DNA of 64,000 nucleotides from Owenia fusiformis (GCA_903813345.2 CAIIXF020000006.1:36368436-36432435), one strand, 5' to 3'; positions 24,426 through 34,720 are shown, counted from the stretch's first letter. Program-made: numbers and translations. The notes: generated by a model from the sequence alone, not told the origin.

Positions 24426-24803
24426 TTAAACCATATCAACATCAGAGTAGAAGGAATATTCAGATTCAACATCAGAATCATGAGACTCCATTTGGTCAAC
24501 TTTGCTCTTGAGCTCTTCAACTACAGCAGCCATCTCAGTTGCATAGTGGTAGAACATCATCTTCATGTTGCTGAGAGTGGATAGTTGTAGTCGCAGGGAG
24601 TAGCGCTGAGCCTCTCTCTGGTTCTGCTTGGCTCGCTGGTAGCGGATCTCCAAATTCTTGGCTCTGTCATCAATCAGTAGCAGTTGGTCACAGGCTCTGA
24701 GGAACTTTCTGTATGCAACGTCAAGCTGCTCAGTGGTTTGCTCCCGATCAGAGTATTGTTCTCTCTCTGGCACTTCAGATTCTTGCATAGAGTAGGAATC
24801 CAT
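24426..24803 (-). CDS. Small helical protein of the tandem family, copy 1 (125 aa)
   Basis: Single exon with no intron, ATG at 24803. Not recognised as a known family. Conserved core: EQLDVAYRKFLRACDQLLLI, then IRYQRAKQNQREAQRYSLRL, STLSNMKMMFYHYATEMAAV and VEELKSKVDQ. The spacing of hydrophobic residues suggests long amphipathic helices, possibly a coiled coil. The C-terminus is acidic and Ser/Tyr-rich (SDVESEYSFYSDVDMV). It lacks four residues near the N-terminus that its sisters have. The mRNA would end at a histone-type stem-loop (24310-24325). A 1.33-kb transposon (24825-26155) separates the coding region from the family promoter, so this copy may be weakly expressed or silent. It is not a histone. 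Confidence 0.82.
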   Translation of the reverse strand: MDSYSMQESEVPEREQYSDREQTTEQLDVAYRKFLRACDQLLLIDDRAKNLEIRYQRAKQNQREAQRYSLRLQLSTLSNMKMMFYHYATEMAAVVEELKSKVDQMESHDSDVESEYSFYSDVDMV

Positions 24804-24824
24804 TGTGGTTGTGTGTTTAGAGTT

Positions 24825-26155
24825 CCCAGCCTATCGTCAGGCGCAATATTGGTCAATATTTGAGGTCTACTTTTGGTCTACTCATGAGGCGTACTTCTGG
24901 TCTACTTTTGGTTTTTCTCTGTGTTAAATCCCCATAGTCAGGCGCGTTTCAAATATTTAAATTAAGCCAAAAGTAGACCAGAAGTAGACCTCATTTAATG
25001 ACCTCATCAGGTTTATCAGGTCTATATTTGAGGTCTAGACCTCATTTAAGCCTCAACTATCTGTAAATCAGGTCTATATTTGAGGTATACTTTTGGTCTA
25101 CGCCTTATTTGAGGTTCACTATTGGTTTTCAGGTCTACTTCTCTTCTGCTTTTGGTGTACACCTTACGTTAAGGCACATTTCAATTATGGAAATTAGGCC
25201 TGAAGGTCTACTTTTGGTCTAGACCTCATTTCAGGTACAAGCCTCATATACCTGTAAGTAAGGTCAGGTCATGTTTTGTTGTTTCAAAGTAGAAAAGTAC
25301 TTAGTACATATCAGTACCCTCCATAGTTGTTAAATAAATTGCATTTATTTTGAATTGCTGGGTTGTTTTCGAGGATTAACTTGTCTCATGGATAAGATAC
25401 AGATCTATGAACACATTAGAAGGATGAAGCAAAAATTACACAGTATTCTTATATAAATTATATGTAGGCTTCTAATATGATGTATTTTTGTTTCATCATT
25501 TAAATTTAACAATATTTCAATATTTTATTATTTTCAGACATCCTTCTTTAGGTTTCCCAGATTTTGATTATTTTTTTAAGTTCTGATAAAAACCATTAAT
25601 AGGGAGTTGAAAATACAGTTTACTGGTCTGTTAACCTAATATATTATAATCTGTCTCCTTCGTGATTCTGACAAAATACTACAGTAAGTGTGGCTTTTTC
25701 AGATTTATGTTTTCTAAGTTTTTAAAAAAATGTTTATCAGGTCTAGATTTGGTCATTTTATAAATGTTTAAGTTTTTAAGGCGCAGTTTTGGTCTATACG
25801 CCTGTCAGTGAGGTCTATTCTAAAATGTTCTTAGTTTATCAGGTCTAGATTTGGTCATTTTGAAAATTGTTCAAGTTTTTCAGGCGCACTTTTGGTCTAT
25901 ACGCCTTACAGTGAGGTCTATTCTAAAATCTTCTAAGTAAATGTGGTTTAGATTTGGTTTTTAAGGCGCAGTTTTGGTCTATACGCCTGAAAATAAGGTC
26001 TATAACTGGAATTAGTGTGAGTAAATGAGGCTAGGTTTTGGTCTAAGCCTTAAAAATACCTGTAAAAGAGGCATACTTTTAGTCTAGACCTGAAAGTAAG
26101 GCGCATTTAAGGTTAACTTTTGGTCTACGCCTCAAAAACCTGATGATAGGCTGGG
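24825..26155. mobile_element. DNA transposon-like insertion in the 5' leader of copy 1
   Basis: Terminal inverted repeats CCCAGCCTATCGTCAGG (left) and the complement of CCCAGCCTATCATCAGG (right). Sister genes show the uninterrupted site AGAGTTGTGATG, so the insert duplicated TT. The interior has no long reading frame and is filled with short repeats of TTTTGGTCTA, AGGTCTA and AAGGCGCA. Non-autonomous; superfamily undetermined. Confidence 0.85.
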
Positions 26156-26225
26156 TTGTGATGTGATTGCTAGGCAAGTCAGATCAGTAATGACTTCAAC
26201 TTGACTGCAAACAATATTTATATCA
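26156..26225 (-). promoter_or_regulatory. Displaced family promoter of copy 1
   Basis: Minus strand holds TATAAATA (26222-26215), then AAGTCATTACTGATCTGACT and TTGCCTAGCAATCACATCAC, as in every sister gene. Normally it lies about 75-100 bp from the ATG; here a transposon intervenes. Confidence 0.75.
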
Positions 26226-26780
26226 TTTTACAGCATACTAATCCCACTTCAAAAACATTGACATCAAGCAGTTTAAAACATCAAACCATTGTCAAACACT
26301 GACATCAGACAGTTTAAAACATCAAACAAACATTCCAAACAATGACATTAGACAGTTTAAAACATCAAACAATTATGTCAGACAATGACTTCAAACAAAC
26401 ATTTCAATCAATGTGATCAGGCAGTTTTAAACATCAATCAGTTCAAATATTGATACCAGGCTGTTTTAAAACTTCAAACACTGATATCAAACTTCAATCA
26501 AAACAATTCAAACATTGACATCAGACAGCTAAAAACCATAAACAAAAGATTTCAAACATGCATATCAAACAGTTAGACCACTAATCTCAGACAGTTTATA
26601 ACATCTAACACCAACCTTAAAAATTTGAGAAAAACTATTGTTGGCAGACATTTTAAAACATTGATATCAAATTGTTTTAACTTTTAAAAATTTAAAACTG
26701 CAAAGTAATAAAAAGTCTAAAAAGCTGTTTGAAAAAAAATCTCAAACAATGACCTTGACAATGAAGATCTGAAGAACAAA
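26226..26780 (-). repeat. Upstream array of ACATCAGACAGTTTAAAACA units, copy 1
   Basis: Imperfect 25-45-bp units, each with a GACATCA core (TGATGTC on the minus strand) and TTTAAAAC. The same array sits upstream of each minus-strand sister gene. Confidence 0.8.
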
Positions 26781-27642
26781 CTGAATTTATAGGTTGGAAC
26801 TACAGGATTATGGATGTCATATGTAAGCGTGAGGCCAACATTTTAAGAATATAAAACATTCAGACTCTAAAAACAAGAGAAACTGAAATATAGTATGACA
26901 CCCTGGATTATATTTCAAAATGTTCTTTACAAACCCAAAATTGATAATAAAACATTTTAAGAAGAGACAATTCAAAAACTTAATACTCTATTAAAACAAA
27001 ATTAAATGAATGTGAAACTCTTTTATCATTTTCATTTAAAGTACAACAAAACTTGATGAGTAAACGAATTTTAATCTTAAGTTGATATTGTTATTTCCAC
27101 TTTTTACATGTATGATACCTCTACCCTGTAGTCTGCAAGTAGAATTTGAGCAGACTTGGCTTGCTCTGTTGGAAGGAATAAATGATTGCAATAGACCGCA
27201 ATGAGTTTTTTTTGTTGAAAGCCAGATAACATGTCATTTGCACTCCTGGGCTTTTTGTTCTTTTTCTTAATACCTGGGGGGAAATCTCATTACCTATTGA
27301 TGCACTAGCACTGCGGGCGATTCAAAACACAGTACTTGTCTCTGGTTAACACTTTTTGTAATTAATTTCTCATAATTTATTTCCTAATACTTTTTGGGGT
27401 TTTCCCAATTCGGCCAATAAATATCCTTACTTCTTTATTGCAGTTTATGATGAAATTTGTTCATCAATCTCTATATTTATTTAATAATCAGTAAAGCCTG
27501 AACTTGGAAAGGGGTGTACATTTTAATATAAATATTTACATTCTGTGCAGAAAACAGGTCAACAAAGAGGATTTTTGATGATCAACTATTCTTCAGAAAT
27601 ACACACAATCAAACATACATTACAATTATATTCATAACTTAA
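26781..27642. other. Spacer between array 1 and gene copy 2, no gene seen
   Basis: AT-rich. Parts near 27050-27500 resemble the spacers at 31080-31340 and 32850-33090 (the TTACATGTATGATACCTCTACC region), so it belongs to the duplicated cluster unit. Confidence 0.5.
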
Positions 27643-27715
27643 TTTCTCTTTTGTAAGGATTTGGGGGTCCTGAAAAGGACCATTTAGCAAGGATTTGAGG
27701 GTCCTGAAAAGGACC
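27643..27715 (-). promoter_or_regulatory. Double histone-type 3' stem-loop with purine element, copy 2
   Basis: Two perfect GGTCCTTTTCAGGACC stem-loops on the minus strand (27715-27700 and 27681-27666), 34 bp apart through a local duplication, then AAAAGAGAAATT. The second loop has the standard spacing to the purine element. Confidence 0.88.
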
Positions 27716-27806
27716 ATTTAGTATGTACAGCTCTGAAAGGAAGTTGGCTTCTTCTGACTGTCTCACAGATGAAATGGTAGAAACCCTGAACCCGAAAACT
27801 GGAGTC

Positions 27807-28199
27807 TCAACTTTGAACCATATCATCATCAGAGTAGAAACAATATTCAGATTCAACATCAGAATCACGAGACTCCATTTGGTCAACTTTGCTCTTGAGC
27901 TCTTCAACTACAGCAGCCATCTCAGTTGCATAGTGGTAGAACATCATCTTCATGTTACTGAGAGTGGATAGTTGTAGTCGCAGGGAGTAGCGATGAGCCT
28001 CACTCTGTTTCTGCTTGGCTCGCTGGTAGCGAATCTCCAAATTCTTGGCTCTGTCATCAATCAGTAGCAGTTGGTCACAGGCTCTGAGGAACTTTCTGTA
28101 TGCAACGTCAAGCTGCTCAGTGGTTTGCTCCCAATCAGAGTGTTGTTCTCTCTCTGGCACTCCGTAGACTTCAGATTCTTGTATTGAGTAGGAATCCAT
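27807..28199 (-). CDS. Small helical protein of the tandem family, copy 2 (130 aa)
   Basis: Intronless, ATG at 28199. It has the full N-terminal form (MDSYSIQESEVYGVPEREQH), the conserved helical core with RACDQLLLIDDRAKNLEIRY and KMMFYHYATEMAAVVEELKS, and the acidic tail SDVESEYCFYSDDDMVQS. It belongs to the unit 27.6-29.65 kb that is a diverged duplicate of 33.6-35.5 kb. TATA and leader lie at 28200-28290 and two tandem stem-loops lie downstream. Function unknown. Confidence 0.85.
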   Translation of the reverse strand: MDSYSIQESEVYGVPEREQHSDWEQTTEQLDVAYRKFLRACDQLLLIDDRAKNLEIRYQRAKQKQSEAHRYSLRLQLSTLSNMKMMFYHYATEMAAVVEELKSKVDQMESRDSDVESEYCFYSDDDMVQS

Positions 28200-28290
28200 T
28201 TTGATTGTGTGTTTAGAGTTGTGATGTGATTGTTAGGCAAGTCAGATCAGTAATGACTTCAACTTGACTGCAAACAATATTTATATCACT
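28200..28290 (-). promoter_or_regulatory. Family promoter and leader, copy 2
   Basis: TATAAATA on the minus strand (28285-28278), about 30 bp before TCATTACT (likely start region), then the conserved leader GCCTAACAATCACATCACAA up to the ATG. Confidence 0.75.
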
Positions 28291-28750
28291 TTACAGCATA
28301 CTAATCCCACTTCAAAAACATTGACATCAAGCAGTTTAAAACATCAAACCATTGTCAAACACTGACATCAGACAGTTTAAAACATCAAACAAACATTCCA
28401 AACAATGGCATCAGACAGTTTAAAACATCAAACAATTATGTCAGACAATGACTTCAAACAAACATTTCAAGCAATGTGATCAGGTAGTTTTAAACATCAA
28501 TCATTTAAAATATTGATACCAGGCTGTTTTAAAACTTCAAACACTGACTTCAAACTTCAACCAAAACAATTCAAACATTGACATCAGACAGACAAAAACC
28601 ATAAACAAAAGATTTCAAACGTGCATATCAAACAGTTTGAACACTAATCCCAGACAGTTTATAACATTTAACACCAACCTTTAAAGTTTGAAAAAAACTT
28701 GTTGGCAGACATTTTAAAACATTGAATTCCAATTGTTTTAACTTTGAAAA
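28291..28750 (-). repeat. Upstream array of ACATCAGACAGTTTAAAACA units, copy 2
   Basis: Same repeat family as 26226-26780, closely matching unit for unit. Confidence 0.8.
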
Positions 28751-29066
28751 ATTTTAAACTGCAATGTAATAAAGAGTATAAAAAGCTGTTTGAGTCTTAT
28801 TCTCTAATATCTTCTGGCAATCTGGGTATCATTGTTACACTTATTCACTTATTTTCAAAAACAGAAATGACAGACTAACCAGTGAATTTATCATATTGAT
28901 AAAAAATATTTATTATTTAACAATTTATCAACATCTGAAACAAAATTGGAAATGTTTATGTTGTTTTTACCACTGTAATCACATTTATTGACCATCATAA
29001 ATCCAAACAATGTGGGAATTTCTTAGGAGCTATTAAAGCTATAATCACTATTCCTCTTCGTTGCAT

Positions 29067-29552
29067 GTGATTCATGGTGTTATTACCACTTTAAGTACAC
29101 CCATCAAGCATCATATGATTTATTGTGTTATTACCACTTTAAGTAAACCCATCAAGCATCATATGATTTATGATGTTATCACCACTTTAAGTACACCCAT
29201 CAAGCATCATATGATTTATTGTGTTATTAACACTTTAAGTAGACCCATGAAGCATCATATGATCTATGGTGTTATTACCACTTTAAGTACAACCATCAAG
29301 CATCATATGATTTATTGTGTTATTAACACTTTAAGTAGACCCATGAAGCATCATATGATTTATGGTGTTATTACCACTTTAAGTACATCCATCAAGCATT
29401 ATATGATTTATGGTGTTATGACCACTTTAAGTACATCCATCGAGCATTATATGATTTATTGTGTTATTACCACTTTAAGTACATCCTTCAAGCATTATAT
29501 GATTTATTGTGTTATTACCACTTTAAGTACACCCATCAACCATCATACATTC
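29067..29552. repeat. 48-bp minisatellite, about ten units
   Basis: Units contain GGTGTTATTACCACTTTAAG and CACCCATCAAGCATCATATG. As 48 is divisible by three, a 196-aa open frame runs through it, but it is only a repeat. The paralogous array is at 35066-35410. Confidence 0.92.
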
Positions 29553-29645
29553 TTGATGCAGGTGTGTCACTGTATCCAAACTAGAATCACTATTTTTTCT
29601 ATGTCTTACACGGTTACCAAATCTTGGAATACCACAGATTGGACC
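29553..29645 (-). pseudogene. Truncated 3' fragment of the acidic/Cys-rich gene
   Basis: Encodes CGIPRFGNRVRHRKNSDSSL, matching the C-terminus of the protein at 35398-36261, then loses frame through a small deletion. Nothing of the upstream coding region remains. It marks the end of a segmental duplication. Confidence 0.8.
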
Positions 29646-30160
29646 AGCTAAAAGCATTTGGATTAGGAGGTGTTTACATTTCAAACTTTTTGCATAAGCA
29701 GGATTCAGAATTTTGAAGAAATGTGAACATATCATCAATAAATATTTATAGATCCAGTTTAATGGCATGAAGTATTGAAAGAGCGATTTTGTAAGAAACA
29801 TGCTGTTTTGTGTAAAGTGTTCAGATTAGTGAGTTTATTTTTCAAATAAGACTGTACACTGTTCAAATTGAAGGTGATCACAAGTTTTTTTAACATGGAA
29901 GTCAATTGGTAGAAATAATGAGAGCAAAAAAGTGTTCAGATTGGGAGGTATTCAGATTTACCAGGTGTTCAGATATACAGGTTTAACTGTATTTACTAAT
30001 CGATAGAGCCTCTTTAACTTGGAAAGAAGAGTACACTGTAGTATAAAATATTTATTATGTGTGCAGAAAATTGAGATCAACGAAGAGGATATTTTACCCT
30101 CAACCATTCTTCACAAATACACACAATCAAACATGCATTAAAATTGTATTCAAAACTGAA
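29646..30160. repeat. First part of the tandem cluster unit, with Tigger-like repeat
   Basis: Contains AGCATTTGGATTAGGAGGTG and ends near 29996 with CAGGTTTAACTGTA. The same block recurs at about 31340-31705 and 33095-33440, showing cluster units of about 1.74 kb. Confidence 0.7.
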
Positions 30161-30199
30161 TTTCTCTTTAGTAAGGATTTGGGGATCCTGAAAAGGACC
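30161..30199 (-). promoter_or_regulatory. Histone-type 3' stem-loop and purine element, copy 3
   Basis: Minus strand GGTCCTTTTCAGGATC (30199-30184) followed by AAAGAGAAATT. One 3' stem base is changed (C to T), leaving a G-T pair; the loop is intact. Confidence 0.85.
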
Positions 30200-30291
30200 G
30201 TTTAGTGTGTAGAAGTTAAGTTTGCTTCTTATCCAGCCTGCATCATGGATGAAGTTGAAGAAATCCAGAACGGAAGACTGCTGCTTCACCT

Positions 30292-30678
30292 TCAAACCAT
30301 ATCATCATCAGAGTAGAAGGAATATTCAGATTCAGCATCAGAGTCCTGAGACTCCATTTGGTCAACTTTGCTCTTGAGTTCCTCAACTACAGCAGCCATC
30401 TCAGTTGCATAGTGGTAGAACATCATCTTCATGTTGCTGAGAGTAGATAGTTGTAGTCGCAGAGAGTAGCGCTGAGCCTCTCTTTGGTTCTGCTTTGCTC
30501 GCTGGTAGCGGATCTCCAAATTCTTAGCTCTGTCATCAATCAGCAGCAGTTGGTCACAGGCCCTGAGGAACTTTCTGTATGCAACATCAAGCTGCTCAGT
30601 GGTTTGCTCCCGATCAGAGTGTTGTTCTCTCTCTGGCACTCCATAGGCTTGCGATTCTTGCATTGAGTAGGAATCCAT
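30292..30678 (-). CDS. Small helical protein of the tandem family, copy 3 (128 aa)
   Basis: Intronless, ATG at 30678. Same architecture as its sisters: polar N-terminus (MDSYSMQESQAYGVPEREQH), helical core with EQLDVAYRKFLRACDQLLLI, KQNQREAQRYSLRLQLSTLS and ATEMAAVVEELKSKVDQ, and acidic tail SDAESEYSFYSDDDMV. It lies in the first of three direct tandem units spaced about 1735 bp (copies 3, 4 and 5). Frame and length are intact, so it is probably functional. Confidence 0.85.
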   Translation of the reverse strand: MDSYSMQESQAYGVPEREQHSDREQTTEQLDVAYRKFLRACDQLLLIDDRAKNLEIRYQRAKQNQREAQRYSLRLQLSTLSNMKMMFYHYATEMAAVVEELKSKVDQMESQDSDAESEYSFYSDDDMV

Positions 30679-30770
30679 TTTGATTGTGTGTTTAGAGTTG
30701 TGATGTGATTGCTAGGCAAGTCAGATCAGTAATGATTTCAACAAGACTGTAACCAGCATTTATATCATTT
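30679..30770 (-). promoter_or_regulatory. Family promoter and leader, copy 3
   Basis: TATAAATG on the minus strand (30764-30757), then AATCATTACTGATCTGACTT and the conserved leader. Confidence 0.7.
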
Positions 30771-30779
30771 TACAGGAAA

Positions 30780-31030
30780 CTAATGCCACTTCAAAAAACA
30801 TTGACATCAGACAGTTTAAAACTTCAAACAAATATTTCAAAGTTGGACATCAGACAGTTTAAAACTTGAAACAGTTCAAACATTGACATCAGACAGTTTA
30901 AAACTTGAAACAGTTCAAACATTGACATCAGACAGTTTAAAACTTCAAACATTGACATCAGACTGTTTAAAACTTCAAAACAAAATAGTTGAAACACTGA
31001 ATACAAACAGTTGAAAATTTCAAAGAAACC
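30780..31030 (-). repeat. Upstream array of GACATCAGACAGTTTAAAAC units, copy 3
   Basis: About six units, more regular than in copies 1 and 2, several with AACTTGAAACAGTTCAAACA between the cores. Confidence 0.8.
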
Positions 31031-31892
31031 ATTTAGAATACATCAAAATCTGATCCACCAATGAATACTCATATAATGATTTAAGTTGAGTTTGTAAATT
31101 AAATTTTTATATGTATGATATTTTTACCATGTAGACTGTAGGTAATTTGAGCATGTTTGGCTTGCTCTTTTCAGGGAAGAAATAAACATTAATTGGTCTT
31201 TGGTTGACACACTTTTTGCATTAATTTTTCATAGTATGTTACCTTATATACACTTTTTGGTGTTTTCCCCATTCAACCAATTAAATGTGCTTACAGATGT
31301 ATTTTGTTCATCAATCCTATAAAACCTGTCTATTGAAAATGCAACTGAGACCAGCTAAAAGCATTTGGATTAGGAGGTGTTTACATTTCAAGCTTTTTGC
31401 ATTAGCAGGATTCAGAATGTGAACATATAAATAATCAATAATCATCAATAAATATTTATAGATCCAGTTTTATGGCATGAAGTTTCGTACGAGCAATTTC
31501 ATAAGAAACATGTGCTGTTTTGTAAAAGGTTTTCAGATTAGACAGGTTAATTTTTCAAATAAGACCGTACACTGTTCAAACTGGAAGTGTTCACAAGTTT
31601 TTTCAACATGGAAGTCAATTGGAAGAAATAATGAGAGAAAAACAAGTGTTCAGATTGGGAGGTATTCAGATTTGCCAGGTGTTCAGATATACAGGTTGAA
31701 CTGTATTTACTAATCAATAGAGCCTCTTTAACTTGGGCAGGAGAGTACACTGTAGTATAAAATATATAAAGTATAAAATATATTTATTATGTGTGCAGAA
31801 AATTGAGATCAACGAAGAGGACATTTTACCCTCAACCATTCTTCACAAATACACACAATCAAACATGCATTAAAATTGTATTCAAAACTTAA
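31031..31892. repeat. Spacer and second cluster-unit start, no gene seen
   Basis: About 31340-31705 repeats the Tigger-like block of 29646-29996. The spacer 31080-31340 is shared with 32820-33090. Reading frames here are short and match the repeat copies. Confidence 0.6.
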
Positions 31893-31931
31893 TTTCTCTT
31901 TAGTAAGGATTTGGGGGTCCTGAAAAGGACT
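31893..31931 (-). promoter_or_regulatory. Histone-type 3' stem-loop and purine element, copy 4
   Basis: Minus strand AGTCCTTTTCAGGACC (31931-31916), then AAAGAGAAATT 14 nt on. First stem base is A, as in copy 1. Confidence 0.82.
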
Positions 31932-32025
31932 GTTTAGATTGTAGAACTCTGTAAGTGAAGTTAGCTTCTTTTCCAGCCTTCCCCATAGATGATGTTAAAG
32001 AAATCCTGTTTTTGAGACTGTTGCT

Positions 32026-32418
32026 TCACTCTTGAACTGTATCATCATCAGAGTAGAAGGAATATTCAGATTCAGCATCAGAGTCCTGAGACTCCATTTG
32101 GTCAACTTTGCTCTTGAGCTCTTCAACTACAGCAGCCATCTCAGTTGCATAGAGGTAGAACATCATCTTCATGTTGCTGAGAGTGGATAGTTGTAGTCGC
32201 ACGGAGTAGCGATGAGCCTCACTCTGTTTCTGCTTGGCTCGCTGGTAGCGAATCTCCAAATTCTTGGCTCTGTCATCAATCAGTAGCAGTTGGTCACAGG
32301 CTCTGAGGAACTTTCTGTATGCAACGTCAAGCTGCTCAGTGGTTTGCTCCCAATCAGAGTATTGTTCTCTCTCTGGCACTCCGTATACTTCAGATTCTTG
32401 TATTGAGTAGGAATCCAT
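32026..32418 (-). CDS. Small helical protein of the tandem family, copy 4 (130 aa)
   Basis: Intronless, ATG at 32418. Very close to copy 2 in its N-terminus (MDSYSIQESEVYGVPEREQY) and to copy 3 in its C-terminus (SDAESEYSFYSDDDTVQE), which looks like exchange between copies. Core helices are intact; YHYATEM is YLYATEM here. It sits in the second of three 1.74-kb tandem units. Confidence 0.85.
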   Translation of the reverse strand: MDSYSIQESEVYGVPEREQYSDWEQTTEQLDVAYRKFLRACDQLLLIDDRAKNLEIRYQRAKQKQSEAHRYSVRLQLSTLSNMKMMFYLYATEMAAVVEELKSKVDQMESQDSDAESEYSFYSDDDTVQE

Positions 32419-32510
32419 TGTGGTTGTGTGTTTAGAGTTGTGATGTGATTGTTAGGCAAGTCAGATCAGTAATGATTTCAACAAGACTGTAACCAGCATT
32501 TATATTATAT
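32419..32510 (-). promoter_or_regulatory. Family promoter and leader, copy 4
   Basis: TATAAATG on the minus strand (32504-32497) with a 5-bp TATAT expansion next to it, then the conserved leader. Confidence 0.7.
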
Positions 32511-32539
32511 CATTTTACAGGAAACTAATGCCACTTCAA

Positions 32540-32780
32540 AAAAAAACATTGACATCAGACAGTTTAAAACTTCAAACAAATATTTCAAACTTGGACATCA
32601 GACAGTTTAAAACTTGAAACAGTTCAAACATTGACATCAGACAGTTTAAAACTTGAAACAGTTCAAACATTGACATTAGACAGTTTAAAACTTCAAACAT
32701 TGACATCAGACTGTTTAAAACTTCAAACAAAATAGTTGAAACACTGAATTCAAACAGTTGAAAATTTCAAAGAAACCATT
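32540..32780 (-). repeat. Upstream array of GACATCAGACAGTTTAAAAC units, copy 4
   Basis: Nearly identical to the copy 3 array. Confidence 0.8.
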
Positions 32781-33094
32781 TAGAATACATCAAAATCTGA
32801 TCCACTAATGAATACTCATATAATGATTTAAGTTGAGTTTGTAAATTAAACTTTTTATATGTATGATATTTTTACCATGTAGACTGTTGGTAGAATTTGA
32901 GCATGTTTGGCTTGCTCTTTTCAAGGAAGAAATAAACATTAATTGGTCTTTGGTTGACACACTTTTTGCATTAATTTTTCATGGTATGTTACCTTATATA
33001 CACTTTTTGGTGTTTTCCCCATTCAACCAATTAAATGTGCTTACAGATGTATTTTGTTCATCAATCCTATAAAACCTGTCTATTGAAAATGCAA

Positions 33095-33440
33095 CTGGGT
33101 CCTTAAAAAGCATTTGGATTAGGAGGTGTTTCCATTTCAAGCTTTTTGCATTAGCAGGATTCAGAATGTGAATATATAAATAATCAATAAATATTTATAG
33201 ATCCAGTTTTATGGCATGAAGTTTCGTAACAGCAATTTCTTAAGAAACATGTGCTGTTTTGTAAAAAGTGTTCTGATTGGACAGGTTAATTTTTCAAATA
33301 AGACTGTACACTGTTCAAATTGGAAGTGTTCACAAGTATTTTTAACATGGAAGTCAATTGGAAGAAATAATGAGAGCAAAAAAGTGTTCAGATTGGGAGG
33401 TATTCAGATTTGCCAGGTGTTCAGATATACAGGTTTAACT
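33095..33440. repeat. Third copy of the Tigger-like cluster block
   Basis: Contains AGCATTTGGATTAGGAGGTG and ends CAGGTTTAACTGTA, as at 29646 and 31340. Confidence 0.65.
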
Positions 33441-33637
33441 GTATTTAGTAATCAGATGAGCCTCTTTAACTTGGACAGCAGAGTACACTGTAGTATAAAA
33501 TATAAAATATATAAAGTATAAAATATATTTATTATGTGTGCAGAAAATTGAGATCAACGAAGAGGACATTTTACCCTCAACCATTCTTCACAAATGCACA
33601 CAATCAAACATGCATTAAAATTGTATTCAAAACTTAA

Positions 33638-33676
33638 TTTCTCTTTAGAAAGGATTTGGGGGTCCTGAAAAGGACC
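33638..33676 (-). promoter_or_regulatory. Histone-type 3' stem-loop and purine element, copy 5
   Basis: Minus strand perfect GGTCCTTTTCAGGACC (33676-33661), preceded by GAAC and followed after 14 nt by AAAGAGAAATT. Confidence 0.9.
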
Positions 33677-33764
33677 GTTCAAATTGAAGAACTCTGTTAG
33701 CTTCTTTTCCAGTTTTCCTCATACTAGATGATGTTGAAGAAATCCTGTTCTTGAGACTGCTGCT

Positions 33765-34157
33765 TCAACCATAAACCATACCATCATCAGAGTAGAAAGA
33801 ATATTCAGATTCAACATCGGAATCATGAGACTCCAACTGGTCAACTTTGCTCTTGAGCTTTTCAACTACAGCAGCCATCTCAGTTGCATAGTGGTAGAAC
33901 ATCATCTTCATGTTGCTGAGAGTAGAAAGTTGTAGTCGCAGAGAGTAGCGATGAGCCTCACTCTGGTTCTGCTTGGCTCGCTGGTAGCGGATCTCCAAAT
34001 TCTTTGCTCTGTCATCAATCAGTAGCAGTTGGTCACAGGCCCTGAGGAACTTTCTGTATGCAACATCAAGCTGCTCAGTGGTTTGCTCCCGATCAGAGAA
34101 TTGTTCTCTCTCTGGCACTCCGTAGACTTCAACTTCTTGCATTGAGTAGGAATCCAT
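33765..34157 (-). CDS. Small helical protein of the tandem family, copy 5 (130 aa)
   Basis: Intronless, ATG at 34157. N-terminus MDSYSMQEVEVYGVPEREQF; the core is conserved except VVEKLKSKVDQL; acidic tail SDVESEYSFYSDDGMVYG. The 3' half of its unit matches copies 3 and 4; its 5' flank (array, spacer, 48-bp minisatellite, acidic/Cys-rich gene) instead matches the flank of copy 2. Reading frame is intact. Confidence 0.85.
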   Translation of the reverse strand: MDSYSMQEVEVYGVPEREQFSDREQTTEQLDVAYRKFLRACDQLLLIDDRAKNLEIRYQRAKQNQSEAHRYSLRLQLSTLSNMKMMFYHYATEMAAVVEKLKSKVDQLESHDSDVESEYSFYSDDGMVYG

Positions 34158-34250
34158 TGTGGTTGTGTGTTTAGAGTTGTGATGTGATTGTTAGGCAAGT
34201 CAGATCAGTAATGACTTCAACTAGACTGCAAACAATATTTATATCATTTT
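34158..34250 (-). promoter_or_regulatory. Family promoter and leader, copy 5
   Basis: TATAAATA on the minus strand (34243-34236), then TCATTACTGATCTGACTTGC and the leader to the ATG. Confidence 0.75.
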
Positions 34251-34259
34251 ACAGCATAC

Positions 34260-34720
34260 TAATCCCACTTCAAAAACATTGACATCAAGCAGTTTAAAAC
34301 ATCAAACCATTGTCAAACACTGACATCAGACAGTTTAAAACATCAAACAAACATTCCAAACAATGACATCAGACAGTTTAAAACATCAAACAAAAATTCC
34401 AAACAACGACATCAGACAGTTTAAAACATCAAACAATTATATCAGACAATGACTCCAAACAAACATTTCAAGCAATGTTAAGGCAGTTTTAAACATCAAT
34501 CAGTTCAAATATTGACACCAGGCTGTTTTAAAACTTCAAACATTGACATCAAACTTCAATCAAAACAATTCAAACATTGACATCAGACAGCTAAAAACCA
34601 TGAACAAAAGATTTCAAACATGCATATCAAACAGTTAGACCACTAATCTCAGACAGTTTATAACATCTTACATCAACCTTAAAAATTTGAGAAAAACTAT
34701 TGTTGGCAGACATTTTAAAA
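34260..34720 (-). repeat. Upstream array of ACATCAGACAGTTTAAAACA units, copy 5
   Basis: Same family as for copies 1 and 2, with one extra unit near 34355-34440. Confidence 0.8.

Noticed and set aside
29061-29651. 196-aa reading frame with MIYGVITTLS repeats
   Set aside because: A 48-bp minisatellite divisible by three; no start context, splice sites or relatives, and it runs antisense to a pseudogene fragment.
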